DNA from: Bacterioplanes sp965233665
Lineage (GTDB): Bacteria; Pseudomonadota; Gammaproteobacteria; Pseudomonadales; Oceanobacteraceae
Length of the DNA: 64,000 nucleotides
NCBI GenBank assembly: GCA_965233665.1
Contig: CBDDTG010000063.1
Span: 17,160 to 81,159, forward strand
Direction: 5' to 3'
Part shown: positions 40,961 to 50,276 of the stretch, in pieces
Layout: each line of letters opens with the position of its first letter
Numbering within the stretch: the stretch's first letter is position 1
The notes under the pieces: generated by a model
What the model was told of the DNA's origin: nothing
Databases searched by the model: none
What the model saw: the letters and a program-made list of their open reading frames with translations, nothing else
Translations under genes and position numbers: made by a program

Positions 40961-42283
40961 CTAGTCCGCCTTGTGCAGCAGCGCGTAGAAGAAGCCGTCG
41001 TGGCCGTTCTGTTGCGGTAGCAGCTGGCGACCGGCATTACAGGCATTTCCCCAGGCTTTGTCCAGTTTTTGTAGCTGCGCATCGGCGTTTTCTGCCACAA
41101 AGCGCTCAATCTGGTCGTTGTTTTCCTGTGGCAATACCGAGCAGGTGGCATACAGCAGCCGGCCACCAGGACGCAGTGCTTGCCATGCCAGAGCGAGCAA
41201 CTGCGCTTGGGTGTTTGCCAGGGCGGCAATGTCTTCGCGTCGGCGCAGCAGCTTGATGTCTGGGTGACGACGAATCACGCCGGTGGCTGAGCAGGGCACA
41301 TCCAATAAAATGGCATCGTAATGCTGGCTTGGCCAGCTCTCTGCCTCAAGCATGTCAGCGCATTGCAGTTCGGCCTCTAGCTGTAACCGCTGCAGATTGT
41401 CACTGACTCGCTGCAGGCGATGCTCATCAATATCGGCGGCAGTAACGCGGGCGTCGGCCATTTCTAACAGGTGACAGGTTTTACCACCGGGGGCGGCACA
41501 AGCATCCAGAATGCGTTCGCCGTTTTGTGGCTGGAGCAACTGTGCTGCCAGTTGGGCGGCTTCATCCTGCACACTCACATGACCGTCAGCAAAGCCTGGC
41601 AAAGCCGTTACGTCCTGGCTGTGGGCCAAATAAATACCGACATCGCTGTAGGGCGCGGGTGCAGCATCGATACCGGCTTGCTGCAGTTGCTGCAAATACT
41701 CATCACGGCCGACCTGGCGAGCATTGACGCGCAAGCACAAGGGCGGTTTGTCGTTGTTGCCCTGTAAAATCGCGTCGACTTGCTCGGGCCAAACCTTGGT
41801 GAGCATTTTGACCAGCCACTTAGGGTGACTGGTGGCCGTCACCGGGTTGTCGTCTAACGGCGGCGTGAGGTTTTCATACTCACGGCCAAAACGACGCAAA
41901 CAAGCGTTGATCACGGCTTTGCCGTAACTCTTGCCCAACTCATCGCAGACGCCCACCGTGGCATGCACGGCCGCATGAGGGGCCTTGCCTTGCACGTGCA
42001 ATTGGTACAAGCCAATGATCAGCAGCGCGTGTAAATCTTGGTCGCTGTCGTCAAAGGGGGTTTTTAACAGCATCTTGGCGAGGGCGTTGAGACGCTGAAA
42101 ATAGCGACAACTGCCCAGGGTTAAGTCGCGTAAAAAGCCACGATCGGTTTCGTCAACGCGTTGCTCCAAGCCAGGCAAAGCTTGGTTTAAAGATTGCCCT
42201 TGCATCACCAGGGACAGCGCCCGAGTGGCAGCGGCACGGGCGGAAAGCGGCGCACGTGCGGCGCCGTAAAGAGATGAGGTCAC
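40961..42283 (-). CDS. rsmB: RsmB, 16S rRNA m5C967 methyltransferase
   Basis: The 440-residue protein has an N-terminal NusB-like RNA-binding domain and a C-terminal SAM-dependent m5C methyltransferase domain. Motifs are ERILDACAAPGGKTCHLLEM (SAM binding), LLDVPCSATGVIRRHPDIK with the Pro-Cys pair, and LLYATCSVLPQENNDQI with the second catalytic Cys. It starts at GTG 42283, overlapping the fmt stop by four bases. Confidence 0.97.
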   Translation of the reverse strand: MTSSLYGAARAPLSARAAATRALSLVMQGQSLNQALPGLEQRVDETDRGFLRDLTLGSCRYFQRLNALAKMLLKTPFDDSDQDLHALLIIGLYQLHVQGKAPHAAVHATVGVCDELGKSYGKAVINACLRRFGREYENLTPPLDDNPVTATSHPKWLVKMLTKVWPEQVDAILQGNNDKPPLCLRVNARQVGRDEYLQQLQQAGIDAAPAPYSDVGIYLAHSQDVTALPGFADGHVSVQDEAAQLAAQLLQPQNGERILDACAAPGGKTCHLLEMADARVTAADIDEHRLQRVSDNLQRLQLEAELQCADMLEAESWPSQHYDAILLDVPCSATGVIRRHPDIKLLRRREDIAALANTQAQLLALAWQALRPGGRLLYATCSVLPQENNDQIERFVAENADAQLQKLDKAWGNACNAGRQLLPQQNGHDGFFYALLHKAD

Positions 42284-43236
42284 GATTCGGTTACCGGGCT
42301 AAAAACGTAGTTGGGTTGCAGCAGTTGCGGTTGGCCGTTGAGCACGTCAGCGATGGTCATGGCCTTTTTGCCCGGCAATTGAATGTGCGTCAGGCGCAGC
42401 AGGCCTTGACCGCAAGCGACATCCACGCCATCACTGGCACTGCGAACAATGGTGCCAGGCAATAGGGTGTGCGGTTTGTGCACCGCCTCGGCGGCAAGGA
42501 TGCGAATACGCTCATTGCCTAACAGTGAATACGCCATGGGGACTGGGTTAAAAGCGCGCACTTTTAGGGCTAGCTCAGAGCTTGGTTGCTGCCAATCCAG
42601 CTGGGCTTCGTTTTTGCTGAGTTTGCGCGCATAGCAGGCTTGGCTGTCGTCTTGCTGTTCCGGCTGTAGGGTGCCGTTTTCCAGCGCAGACAAGGTGTCT
42701 AGCAGCGCCGGTGGACCCAGCTCGGCTAAGCGATCGTGCAGGCTGCCGCCCGTGTCTGCTTGGCTGATCACGGTGGTCAGTTTGTGCAGCATGTCACCGG
42801 TATCCAGACCTTCATCCATCTGCATGATGGTAATGCCGGTGCAGCTATCACCGGCTTCCAGGCTGCGCTGAATGGGCGCGGCGCCGCGCCAGCGCGGCAG
42901 CAACGAGGCATGTACATTGAGGCAGCCATAGCGCGGCGTGTTGAGCACGGAGGCAGGTAATAGCAAGCCATAGGCGACCACAATCATGACGTCGGCTTGA
43001 TGCGCGGCCAGTTGCTCAACATCGGCCGGGTCTTTGAAGTTGAGTGGCTGATAAACGGGCAAATCGTGGGTTAAAGCGACTGCTTTAACCGCACTGGGAG
43101 TGAGCTTTTTGCCGCGTTTGGCTGGCCGGTCAGGCTGAGTGTAAACAGCAACGACCTCATGCTCGCTGTCGATCAAGGCTTGCAGGTGCACAGCGGCAAA
43201 ATCCGGCGTGCCGGCAAAAATCAGTTTCAAAGCCAT
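42280..43236 (-). CDS. fmt: Fmt, methionyl-tRNA formyltransferase
   Basis: The 318-residue protein formylates initiator Met-tRNA with 10-formyl-tetrahydrofolate. It begins LKLIFAGTPDFAAVHLQAL and has the catalytic part CLNVHASLLPRWRGAAPIQRS (cited in part) with Asn and His, and MQMDEGLDTGDML with Asp. The C-terminal domain binds tRNA. It lies one base after def, the enzyme that later removes the formyl group. Confidence 0.98.
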   Translation of the reverse strand: MALKLIFAGTPDFAAVHLQALIDSEHEVVAVYTQPDRPAKRGKKLTPSAVKAVALTHDLPVYQPLNFKDPADVEQLAAHQADVMIVVAYGLLLPASVLNTPRYGCLNVHASLLPRWRGAAPIQRSLEAGDSCTGITIMQMDEGLDTGDMLHKLTTVISQADTGGSLHDRLAELGPPALLDTLSALENGTLQPEQQDDSQACYARKLSKNEAQLDWQQPSSELALKVRAFNPVPMAYSLLGNERIRILAAEAVHKPHTLLPGTIVRSASDGVDVACGQGLLRLTHIQLPGKKAMTIADVLNGQPQLLQPNYVFSPVTES

Positions 43237-43237
43237 A

Positions 43238-43759
43238 TCAACGCTGTCCTTGGCGAGCTTCGAGTTTGTGCTTTTTATCCAGCTTGTCTTTGATGCGCTT
43301 ACGCTTTAACGCCGACAGGTAGTCGACCATGAGCTTGCCTTCCAAATGATCGACCTCATGCTGGATGCAAACCGCTAACAGACCTCGGCATTCCATTTCA
43401 AATGGTTGGCCATCTCGGTCTAGTGCTTTTACCAAGCAGTGCTCAATCCTGGAAATTTCTTCATAAAAACCCGGCACAGACAGGCAACCTTCCTGCATAC
43501 TCTCTATTTCGCCTTCCAGCACGGTGATTTCCGGGTTTATGAACACCAAAGGTTCGCTTTTATCCTCGGAAACGTCGATGGTGATGATGCGCTCATGCAC
43601 ATTGACCTGTGTGGCTGCCAGACCGATGCCAGGTGCGTCGTACATGGTGTCGAACATATCGTCGATGATGCGTCGCACTCGGTCGTCTACAGTCTTAACA
43701 GGCTGCGCGACATTGCGTAAGCGTGGGTCCGGGTATTCGAGAATATCGAGTATGGCCAT
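43238..43759 (-). CDS. def: Def, peptide deformylase
   Basis: The 173-residue metalloenzyme (usually Fe2+) removes the N-formyl group from new proteins. Its three motifs are intact: GIGLAATQV, EGCLSVPG (metal Cys) and QHEVDHLEG (HExxH). The start MAILDILEYPDPRLR fits the family; an in-frame ATG 42 bases upstream adds unconserved residues. It heads def-fmt-rsmB-trkA-trkH. Confidence 0.98.
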   Translation of the reverse strand: MAILDILEYPDPRLRNVAQPVKTVDDRVRRIIDDMFDTMYDAPGIGLAATQVNVHERIITIDVSEDKSEPLVFINPEITVLEGEIESMQEGCLSVPGFYEEISRIEHCLVKALDRDGQPFEMECRGLLAVCIQHEVDHLEGKLMVDYLSALKRKRIKDKLDKKHKLEARQGQR

Positions 43760-43936
43760 AATGTCTCTATCGATAGATTGTCTGTGCGTATAGAACTGCA
43801 AGCAATTGACTTGCTAAACTGGCTGGCGATACAGAAAGCAAGTGCGCGGTTCCGGCCGTCAGGCAGGAGCGGCTTTGCCGCCGCAGCGCTGTCGACTGCG
43901 CATCGTCAGATGCGTTCATGATAAAGGGAATACAGG

Positions 43937-45004
43937 ATGAGCAAAACCATCAAGCGCGTTCTTCTTACCGGTTTGCTGTGTCTGTCGACCACGGTCGCGG
44001 CGCTGCCGTTAAAAGCAGACGCGCCAGAGCGCTACCAGGTCAAAGACGGCGATACCTTATGGGACATCTCCGAGCGCTTCACTAATGACCCCTGGCAGTG
44101 GCCGGAAATCTGGTACCTCAATCGTCAAATTGAAGATCCGCACCTGATTTTCCCTGGCGATATGCTGGCACTGATTGATGTTAACGGTGAGCGACGGGTG
44201 ACTGTGGTCAAGCGTGGCGACAGTGCGCGCACCATCAAATTATCGCCTGGCTCAGAACCTGGCACCATGAAAATGCACCCTACGGTGCGGGTTGAGCCGA
44301 TTGAGTCGGCTATTCCAGCCATTCCAATGGATGCCATTCGCGGTTTCTTGCGTGATCACCGGGTGGTGGGACCGAAAGAATTGGATAACGCACCACGGGT
44401 GCTGGCCGGTCAGGAAGGTCGCCTGTTGATGGGCGCTGGCGGCACAGTGTATGCCCGCGGCAAGATTGGTAACAAAGTCGCTGCGGCTTATTCAATTTAT
44501 CGCCGTGGTCAGGTTTATCGTGACCCGGAAACCGAAGAAGTGCTGGGCTTAGAGGCTTTGGACATTGGCCAAGGCCGGGTAACCGCGGTGAATGACGACA
44601 TTTTAACGCTGGAGCTGGAGCGCACCAATCAGCACGTTTCGGTCGGTGATTTGTTGTTGCAAACCGAAGACCGTCGTTTGATGTCGCGTTTTATTCCGCA
44701 ATCACCTAAGCAAGACGTCAGCGGCCAGATTCTGGCGGTATCGGGCGGTGTCAGCCAGGTTGGTCAGTTCGATGTGGTGGTACTGAACCGTGGCGAGCGC
44801 GATGGCTTGGAAGCTGGCAGTGTGTTGCTGATCAATAAAGCCGGTGAAGTGGTGTATGACCGGGCAGCAGACGAGTACGTGCGTCTGCCATCTGAGCGTG
44901 CTGGCATTATGATGGTGTTCCGCACCTACGAAAAAATGTCTTACGGCTTAATTATGCGTGCTACCAAAGCCTTGCGGGTGGGCGACCAGTTCGTTTCTCC
45001 CTAA
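43937..45004 (+). CDS. LysM-domain protein, TsaP-like
   Basis: The 355-residue protein has a signal peptide (MSKTIKRVLLTGLLCLSTTV) and an N-terminal LysM domain at about residues 30-78 (YQVKDGDTLWDISERF, WYLNRQIEDPHLIFPGDML), which binds peptidoglycan. The rest is a beta-rich domain. In Pseudomonas the gene in this position, between def and dprA, is tsaP, a partner of the type IV pilus secretin PilQ. The match in order and layout supports that call; function is inferred. Confidence 0.85.
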   Translation: MSKTIKRVLLTGLLCLSTTVAALPLKADAPERYQVKDGDTLWDISERFTNDPWQWPEIWYLNRQIEDPHLIFPGDMLALIDVNGERRVTVVKRGDSARTIKLSPGSEPGTMKMHPTVRVEPIESAIPAIPMDAIRGFLRDHRVVGPKELDNAPRVLAGQEGRLLMGAGGTVYARGKIGNKVAAAYSIYRRGQVYRDPETEEVLGLEALDIGQGRVTAVNDDILTLELERTNQHVSVGDLLLQTEDRRLMSRFIPQSPKQDVSGQILAVSGGVSQVGQFDVVVLNRGERDGLEAGSVLLINKAGEVVYDRAADEYVRLPSERAGIMMVFRTYEKMSYGLIMRATKALRVGDQFVSP

Positions 45005-45025
45005 ATAACCTAGCAGGATTTGCCT

Positions 45026-46114
45026 ATGCTCACGGACGAGCAGCTATTGGCATGGTGGCGTTTGCGCCGCCTGCCTCGCCTCGGAAATACCTCCCTCAAT
45101 GAGTTGCGTCAGCAACTGTCTGATCCACGTGATTTAGCCCAGCTCTCTGGCGATGATTTAGTTCATCTCGGTGTGAGTGCGCAGCTGGCGCAGCGCTGGT
45201 GTGCGGATGCCAGTCTCAGTCAGGGCTTTGAGAAGCTGCAGCAATGGCGACAGCACAGGGATGGCGGCGTGTTGCTGGCAGGCGTGCCGCCTTACCCTGA
45301 ATCTTTAGCGGCATTAACGGATGCCCCCATCATTCTTTATTACCGCGGCCAGCTAGAGGCTTTGCAGCAGCCGGCGGTGGCCATGGTCGGCAGTCGTAAC
45401 CCCAGCCGCTATGGTATCGAATGGGCGCAGCAGTGTGCCGGACGTTTGGCGGCTGCGGGTTTGACCGTGGTATCTGGCTTGGCACTCGGCATTGACGGTG
45501 CTGCCCATGAGGGCGCCATCCGTCAAGGCCGCAGCATTGCAGTGTTGGGCTGTGGCCCTGACATTATTTATCCCAAGCGGCATCAGTCGCTGGCTTATTC
45601 ACTGCTTAGCCAGGGCTTGATCTTATCGGAGTTTGCTCCGGGGACGGCACCACGTGCGCAGCAGTTTCCATCGCGCAATCGCATCATCAGCGGTTTGAGT
45701 GGCGGTGTGGTGGTGGTCGAGGCGGCATTGCGCAGTGGCTCGCTGATCACTGCCCACCAAGCTGCGGAGCAAGGACGTGAAGTCATGGCCTTGCCGGGTG
45801 CGGTGAGCAATCCGCTCAGTCAGGGCTGCCACCAGTTGATTCGCGAGGGTGCCACCTTGGTGCAAAGCGCCGACGATGTGCTGCAGCAATTGGGCATTCT
45901 GGCATTGCAGTCGGCGCCTTCTGAGGCTGAACCAGGCATCAGTAATCAATCACAGCCTGGCTTGGTCGCTTGTGTCGACTTTGCGCCAACCGCAGTCGAT
46001 GCCATTGCGGTGCGCAGTCAGCTCAGTGTGGCTGAACTGCTGCCGCAGTTGTTGGAGCTGGAACTGGCCGGCTGGCTGCGCCAATCTGGCGGTGGCTTTG
46101 TGCGTCTACGGTGA
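45026..46114 (+). CDS. dprA: DprA (Smf), DNA-processing protein
   Basis: The 362-residue protein binds incoming single-stranded DNA and loads RecA in natural transformation. The Rossmann core shows MVGSRNPSRYG, VSGLALGIDGAAHEGA, SEFAPGTAPRAQQFPSRNRI (cited in part) and SGGVVVVEAALRSGSLITA. An N-terminal HhH-like region and a C-terminal winged-helix flank it. ATG 45026 has AGGA at good spacing; TTG 45020 does not. It overlaps bcsC by nine bases at the 3' end. Confidence 0.95.
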   Translation: MLTDEQLLAWWRLRRLPRLGNTSLNELRQQLSDPRDLAQLSGDDLVHLGVSAQLAQRWCADASLSQGFEKLQQWRQHRDGGVLLAGVPPYPESLAALTDAPIILYYRGQLEALQQPAVAMVGSRNPSRYGIEWAQQCAGRLAAAGLTVVSGLALGIDGAAHEGAIRQGRSIAVLGCGPDIIYPKRHQSLAYSLLSQGLILSEFAPGTAPRAQQFPSRNRIISGLSGGVVVVEAALRSGSLITAHQAAEQGREVMALPGAVSNPLSQGCHQLIREGATLVQSADDVLQQLGILALQSAPSEAEPGISNQSQPGLVACVDFAPTAVDAIAVRSQLSVAELLPQLLELELAGWLRQSGGGFVRLR

Positions 46115-49100
46115 GCGCAGCGCCTTGGTGAGCAGCTGCTGCAAGGTATCGCCGTCGCTGGCGTATTGCCAGAACACCCACACCGACCACTGCTCAAACT
46201 CCGGGCTGATGCTGAGCTGCAATTGGCTGCCAATATGATGCTGGCTGCGCCCCAGGCGATGCAGCAGTGCGAGGTCAGCGCTGGCGGCCACTCCGGCTTC
46301 ATCGCTGCTGTCTTGATAGCACTGACTGCTGTTATTGAGCCAGGCTTTCAGGCAGTCCTGATGGTGCACCTGATAACCCAGCGACCACTGGCTGCGCCAG
46401 TAAGTGCGGCGTGATAGCGGTTGCTGCCAGTGTGCAAAACCACCCATGCGCACCAGCATTTGCGGGCTGAAATAGCCACCATGACCGCGACTGAAACCAC
46501 TGAGGTTACGTTGGTAGCGGCTGGTGAGTAACTCTGGGCCAAACGCCAGTTCACCGCGTGGCATGGCGGCGAGAAAGCTCAGCCGGCTGTAAAAATTAAT
46601 CGACTGATTACGGCGCACATCTTCGCCCTGGTATTCGGCGACATCCAGGCTGGCCAGCACGTCGCTGTGCTGTGCCAGCTGAGCATAGGCGCTGATGTTG
46701 AGCTGGTCTTGCAAAACTCGCCCCCAAGCATCTGAGCCGTAGGGGTCCTCCACACCGACATAGGACAGCATGCTGTCGCGCTTGGCGCTGCGCTGGCCGG
46801 CAACTGCGATGCCGGCCGCTTCATCGCCAATATTAAAGCCGGCATGGCCGGTCCAGCGGGCGTCTACTTCAGCGCCCATCGGCGTGGTTCCTAGGCCCAG
46901 GTCGAGCCCTAGCCAACTGCCCTGGTAGCGGTAATTGAGGCCGGGCTCGAGCAATAAGCCTTGGCTGCCACTGTCGGTTGTTCGGCGCGGGCAGGGGTCT
47001 TCTGTTGGCGCCAGTAGGCACTCTGGCGTGCCCAGCGGGCTGGTGTCGGTGCTATCGCCACTGTTTAGCTGCAGCAAAGATAATTGGCCAAACCATTGGT
47101 GGCGTGAATAGTGTGGCTGCCAGTGCAGTTGCACCGCCGGCATGCGCAAGGTGGTGAGCTGACTGGTGCCGCGCTCGCCGCTGCGCTGCTCCAAACGCAT
47201 GCCTTGAGTGCTGACCCAGCGCGAACCCGACCAAGGCTGCAACACAATGCGGCCGTTGGCGTCGAGATCGAAATAGTCGGCATCCACGCCATCGCGGGCG
47301 GCATCAAAGGTACGTTGATAGCCCAGCAGTGGGCGCAAACTGCCTGGATGCTGTGTCGCCAGTTCCGCGGCGGCGTCGAGGCTATTATCGGCATAGGCGC
47401 TGAACATCAAGGCCGCCGCGCTGTCGGGGTTGTTGTCATCCAGTTGGTAAGCCGTTTGAAACGCATCGAAGGCGTAGCCGTAATCTTGTAAGCGATAAAG
47501 AGACCAGCCGCGCAGCCGCCATTGCTCGGCATTCAGTGGTTGGTAGTGTTCGAGTTTATCCAGTTGCTGCAGGCTGCCTTCGTAATCCTCGTCGTCGAAA
47601 GCCTGGCTGGCACGCTGGCTGAGTAAGGCCGAGAGTAAATCGCGTTGTGCCGGGCTATCGGGCTGCTCATACACCAACTGCTGCAATAACTGCTCAGCTT
47701 CTTCGGTACGTTGCAGTTGAATAAACGCGGTGGCGAGGGCCAAACGGTCCTCGCCGTTGCTCTCACTCCAAGCAATGGCACGCTGACGCCAATCAATCGA
47801 CTGCTGCAGCTGGCGCTGACGCGGTTGGCCTTGCATGTGATCGGCGGCCTGACCATGAGCCGCAGCCAGCGCCCGTGCCAAACCGGCATCTTGCTGATGC
47901 TCGGTGTAGCGCTGCAGGTTAAGACTCAAGCGATGAATGTGCTCGGGGTCGTCGCTGTTCAGCAACTGTGCGGCCTGCTCACCGGCCAGTTGCTGGCGCA
48001 GTTGTGCCACCATAGCCTGGGTTTGCGGATCATACTCGGGAATCGCCAGCGGATGATGCTCGTCGTTTAAATCGCGCTCGCCGCTTAAATCGCGTACCAG
48101 AGGGTCGGTTGCCAGAGTTTTAATCAAGCCGTCTTGGTTGTGCTGCTGTAACGCGGCCTGCAGTTGTTGGCTGTGGCTGGCGCTGTAAAACAGGCCTTTG
48201 GCTAAATCGTCACTGGGCTGACGCTGATACAGTTGGCTAAACAAGGCGTAGGCTGGGGCAAATTGCTGTAAATGGTACAGCGACCAAGCGCGCATACTGC
48301 TGTGATCGGTATTTTCCTGACGCTGCCAACGCTTGGCGTTATCCAGATGCCCGAGTGTGTCTTGGTAGCGCTCTTCCTTAAACGCTCGGCTGGCGCGCTG
48401 ACTGGCGATCAAATAGCGCTGGCGACCATTGGCATAGCGGCTCAATTGTTCTGCCGCTGCTAGGTTGCCTTGATTAATATGCAGCCATATTTGCGCCTGC
48501 ATGTCTTCGGTTTGGCCGCCGGACCACGCTGCCGCTTGCTGGCGCCAGCGAAGGGCCGCGTCGTATTGCTGCTGGCGGGTGAGGCTGTCTGCCAATAAGC
48601 GCGCCATACCTGTATCGCGGCGCTGCTGAATGTCGTCTTGATAGCTCAGCAACCAGCGGCTGGCGGCGCCATAGTTACCTGCGCGGAACAGGGCTAGCGC
48701 CTTGTCGTTGCGTTGTTGGTGCAGCCAGGTTTGCAGCTCCCTACGTGGTTCTTCTGCCTGCAGCCGCTGTAACTGCTGTTGAGCCAGTGGCACTGCGGCC
48801 TCGCGGCCGAGAACATCACGCGCTTGGTACAGGGTCGCTAGGCGGTCATTGGCGTCTGGGCAGTCGTCTAACAGGCGTTCAAAGGTCTGCAATGCCGCCT
48901 CCGGCATGGCCCGCTGCTGAAAGTTACGTGCCGTGCTCCAGCCTTGTTGCATGCCAGGGCAGCTACCCGACGCTGTGTTGGCTTGCGAGGTCGAGGCCGG
49001 TTCTGAAATAGGCCCTGAAACAGGCGTCAGTTGTGAGCTGCTCGCGGCCGGCGATGAATCATTTGCTGCGCCGCTGCCGTCGGCCGCTTCAACGGGCAGA

Positions 49101-49231
49101 ACAGTCACTTGCTGAGGTTGCTGCTCAATTTGTATGAGTTGAGCGCTGGCGCTGGCTTCCAAGGTCTCGCTGGCTGCAATACCTGCGCACCAAACGGTTG
49201 GCATGAGCGCTATTAAGGTCATTCGCTTCAT
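46106..49231 (-). CDS. bcsC: BcsC, cellulose export outer-membrane TPR-barrel protein
   Basis: The protein of about 1041 residues has a signal peptide (MKRMTLIALMPTVWCAGIA), a long periplasmic TPR region (about residues 90-640) with many A-L-x-W-R-Q-type helices, and a C-terminal BcsC barrel beginning around GSRWVSTQGMRLEQRSGERG and ending in alternating aromatic strands. It guides cellulose across the periplasm and outer membrane. Two ATGs in tandem (49234 and 49231) overlap the bcsZ stop, so translation is coupled. The last nine bases overlap dprA. Confidence 0.93.
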   Translation of the reverse strand: MKRMTLIALMPTVWCAGIAASETLEASASAQLIQIEQQPQQVTVLPVEAADGSGAANDSSPAASSSQLTPVSGPISEPASTSQANTASGSCPGMQQGWSTARNFQQRAMPEAALQTFERLLDDCPDANDRLATLYQARDVLGREAAVPLAQQQLQRLQAEEPRRELQTWLHQQRNDKALALFRAGNYGAASRWLLSYQDDIQQRRDTGMARLLADSLTRQQQYDAALRWRQQAAAWSGGQTEDMQAQIWLHINQGNLAAAEQLSRYANGRQRYLIASQRASRAFKEERYQDTLGHLDNAKRWQRQENTDHSSMRAWSLYHLQQFAPAYALFSQLYQRQPSDDLAKGLFYSASHSQQLQAALQQHNQDGLIKTLATDPLVRDLSGERDLNDEHHPLAIPEYDPQTQAMVAQLRQQLAGEQAAQLLNSDDPEHIHRLSLNLQRYTEHQQDAGLARALAAAHGQAADHMQGQPRQRQLQQSIDWRQRAIAWSESNGEDRLALATAFIQLQRTEEAEQLLQQLVYEQPDSPAQRDLLSALLSQRASQAFDDEDYEGSLQQLDKLEHYQPLNAEQWRLRGWSLYRLQDYGYAFDAFQTAYQLDDNNPDSAAALMFSAYADNSLDAAAELATQHPGSLRPLLGYQRTFDAARDGVDADYFDLDANGRIVLQPWSGSRWVSTQGMRLEQRSGERGTSQLTTLRMPAVQLHWQPHYSRHQWFGQLSLLQLNSGDSTDTSPLGTPECLLAPTEDPCPRRTTDSGSQGLLLEPGLNYRYQGSWLGLDLGLGTTPMGAEVDARWTGHAGFNIGDEAAGIAVAGQRSAKRDSMLSYVGVEDPYGSDAWGRVLQDQLNISAYAQLAQHSDVLASLDVAEYQGEDVRRNQSINFYSRLSFLAAMPRGELAFGPELLTSRYQRNLSGFSRGHGGYFSPQMLVRMGGFAHWQQPLSRRTYWRSQWSLGYQVHHQDCLKAWLNNSSQCYQDSSDEAGVAASADLALLHRLGRSQHHIGSQLQLSISPEFEQWSVWVFWQYASDGDTLQQLLTKALRSP

Positions 49232-50274
49232 CATGGGGCGTTCCGTTGTTCATCGCTGGCCATGACAGCCAGCAGGGCCAGCACGGCGGAGTAATAATCG
49301 CCGGGCTGCTCAGGGGTGCACTGGGCCGGTGGCGCTGTGCTGCGCCCTGTGAGCACCAGTTCGCGTATCTGCATGGCTCCTGGCGATAGGGGATAGCTGG
49401 CCTGTTGCTGGCCATCGAGGCGAATCCAAGCCGGTGGCTGTGGCTGGCGTGCCAGCCAATAGCGCACGCTGTCGGGCAGTTGCTCGCAGGCGTTAGCCCA
49501 GCACAAGTACAGCGGAATGCGAATGGCTTCAAAGCCAAAGCGGCCACGACGTTCACCCTGTTGTTGCAGCTGGTTGTCGTGACTGAGCAATAACCAGTCG
49601 GCGGGCAAACCCAATTCATTGGCCTGGCTGCTATCGCGCAGTAACTGCAAACCGGCGTCGATCAGAGGCTGCCATGGGCCTTTTGGCTGATGCTGAGCAA
49701 AACTGCGCAAGGCCGGATACAGCCAGTAAGCCAGGTTGTACTCATGGCCGTCGTCATGACTGAAGCCGTCAATGCCGGGTAACAGCAATACTTGCTCGCC
49801 CTGAGTGCGGAGCAGGTGTTGTTCGATGGCGGCTAACAATTGCAGAGCTTGTTGCTGCCACTGTGACCGTTGCCAGCGCTGTGCCCCACGCAACAGAGCC
49901 CAAGCAACGGCTATGTCGCCATCGCTGGCGTTGTTCAGGTCGGGTGTGTGGGGCGCCTTGGGTTGCCATTGCCAGATCAACAACTGATCGTCACGGCGCT
50001 GTTGCAGGTGCTGGCGCGTCCAGCTCCACAGTTGTTCAAACTGTGCCTCGCTACCCACCGCCGATGCCGCCAGCATGGCATAGCCCTGACCTTCGGAGTG
50101 GCTGATGTGGCCATTGCCGGTATCAATCACACGCCCAGTCGGGTCGATAAAACAATGCCTGAAACTGTCCCAGTGTTGCTGTAGCAAAGACGGCTGCTGG
50201 CGCGGCAGCCAACTGGCCGCCCAGCTTTGACCCGCTAGCAACAAGGTGCATAGCAAAACCATGGCAAGACGCAT
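49231..50274 (-). CDS. bcsZ: BcsZ, periplasmic endo-1,4-beta-glucanase (GH8)
   Basis: The 347-residue protein trims cellulose during secretion. The start MRLAMVLLCTLLLAGQSWAA gives a signal peptide; the longer frame lies in bcsB. The GH8 catalytic acid is Glu61 in SHSEGQGYAMLAA, and NNASDGDIAVAWALL holds the conserved Asp. It follows bcsB by two bases and precedes bcsC with overlap. Confidence 0.95.
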   Translation of the reverse strand: MRLAMVLLCTLLLAGQSWAASWLPRQQPSLLQQHWDSFRHCFIDPTGRVIDTGNGHISHSEGQGYAMLAASAVGSEAQFEQLWSWTRQHLQQRRDDQLLIWQWQPKAPHTPDLNNASDGDIAVAWALLRGAQRWQRSQWQQQALQLLAAIEQHLLRTQGEQVLLLPGIDGFSHDDGHEYNLAYWLYPALRSFAQHQPKGPWQPLIDAGLQLLRDSSQANELGLPADWLLLSHDNQLQQQGERRGRFGFEAIRIPLYLCWANACEQLPDSVRYWLARQPQPPAWIRLDGQQQASYPLSPGAMQIRELVLTGRSTAPPAQCTPEQPGDYYSAVLALLAVMASDEQRNAP

Positions 50275-50276
50275 CG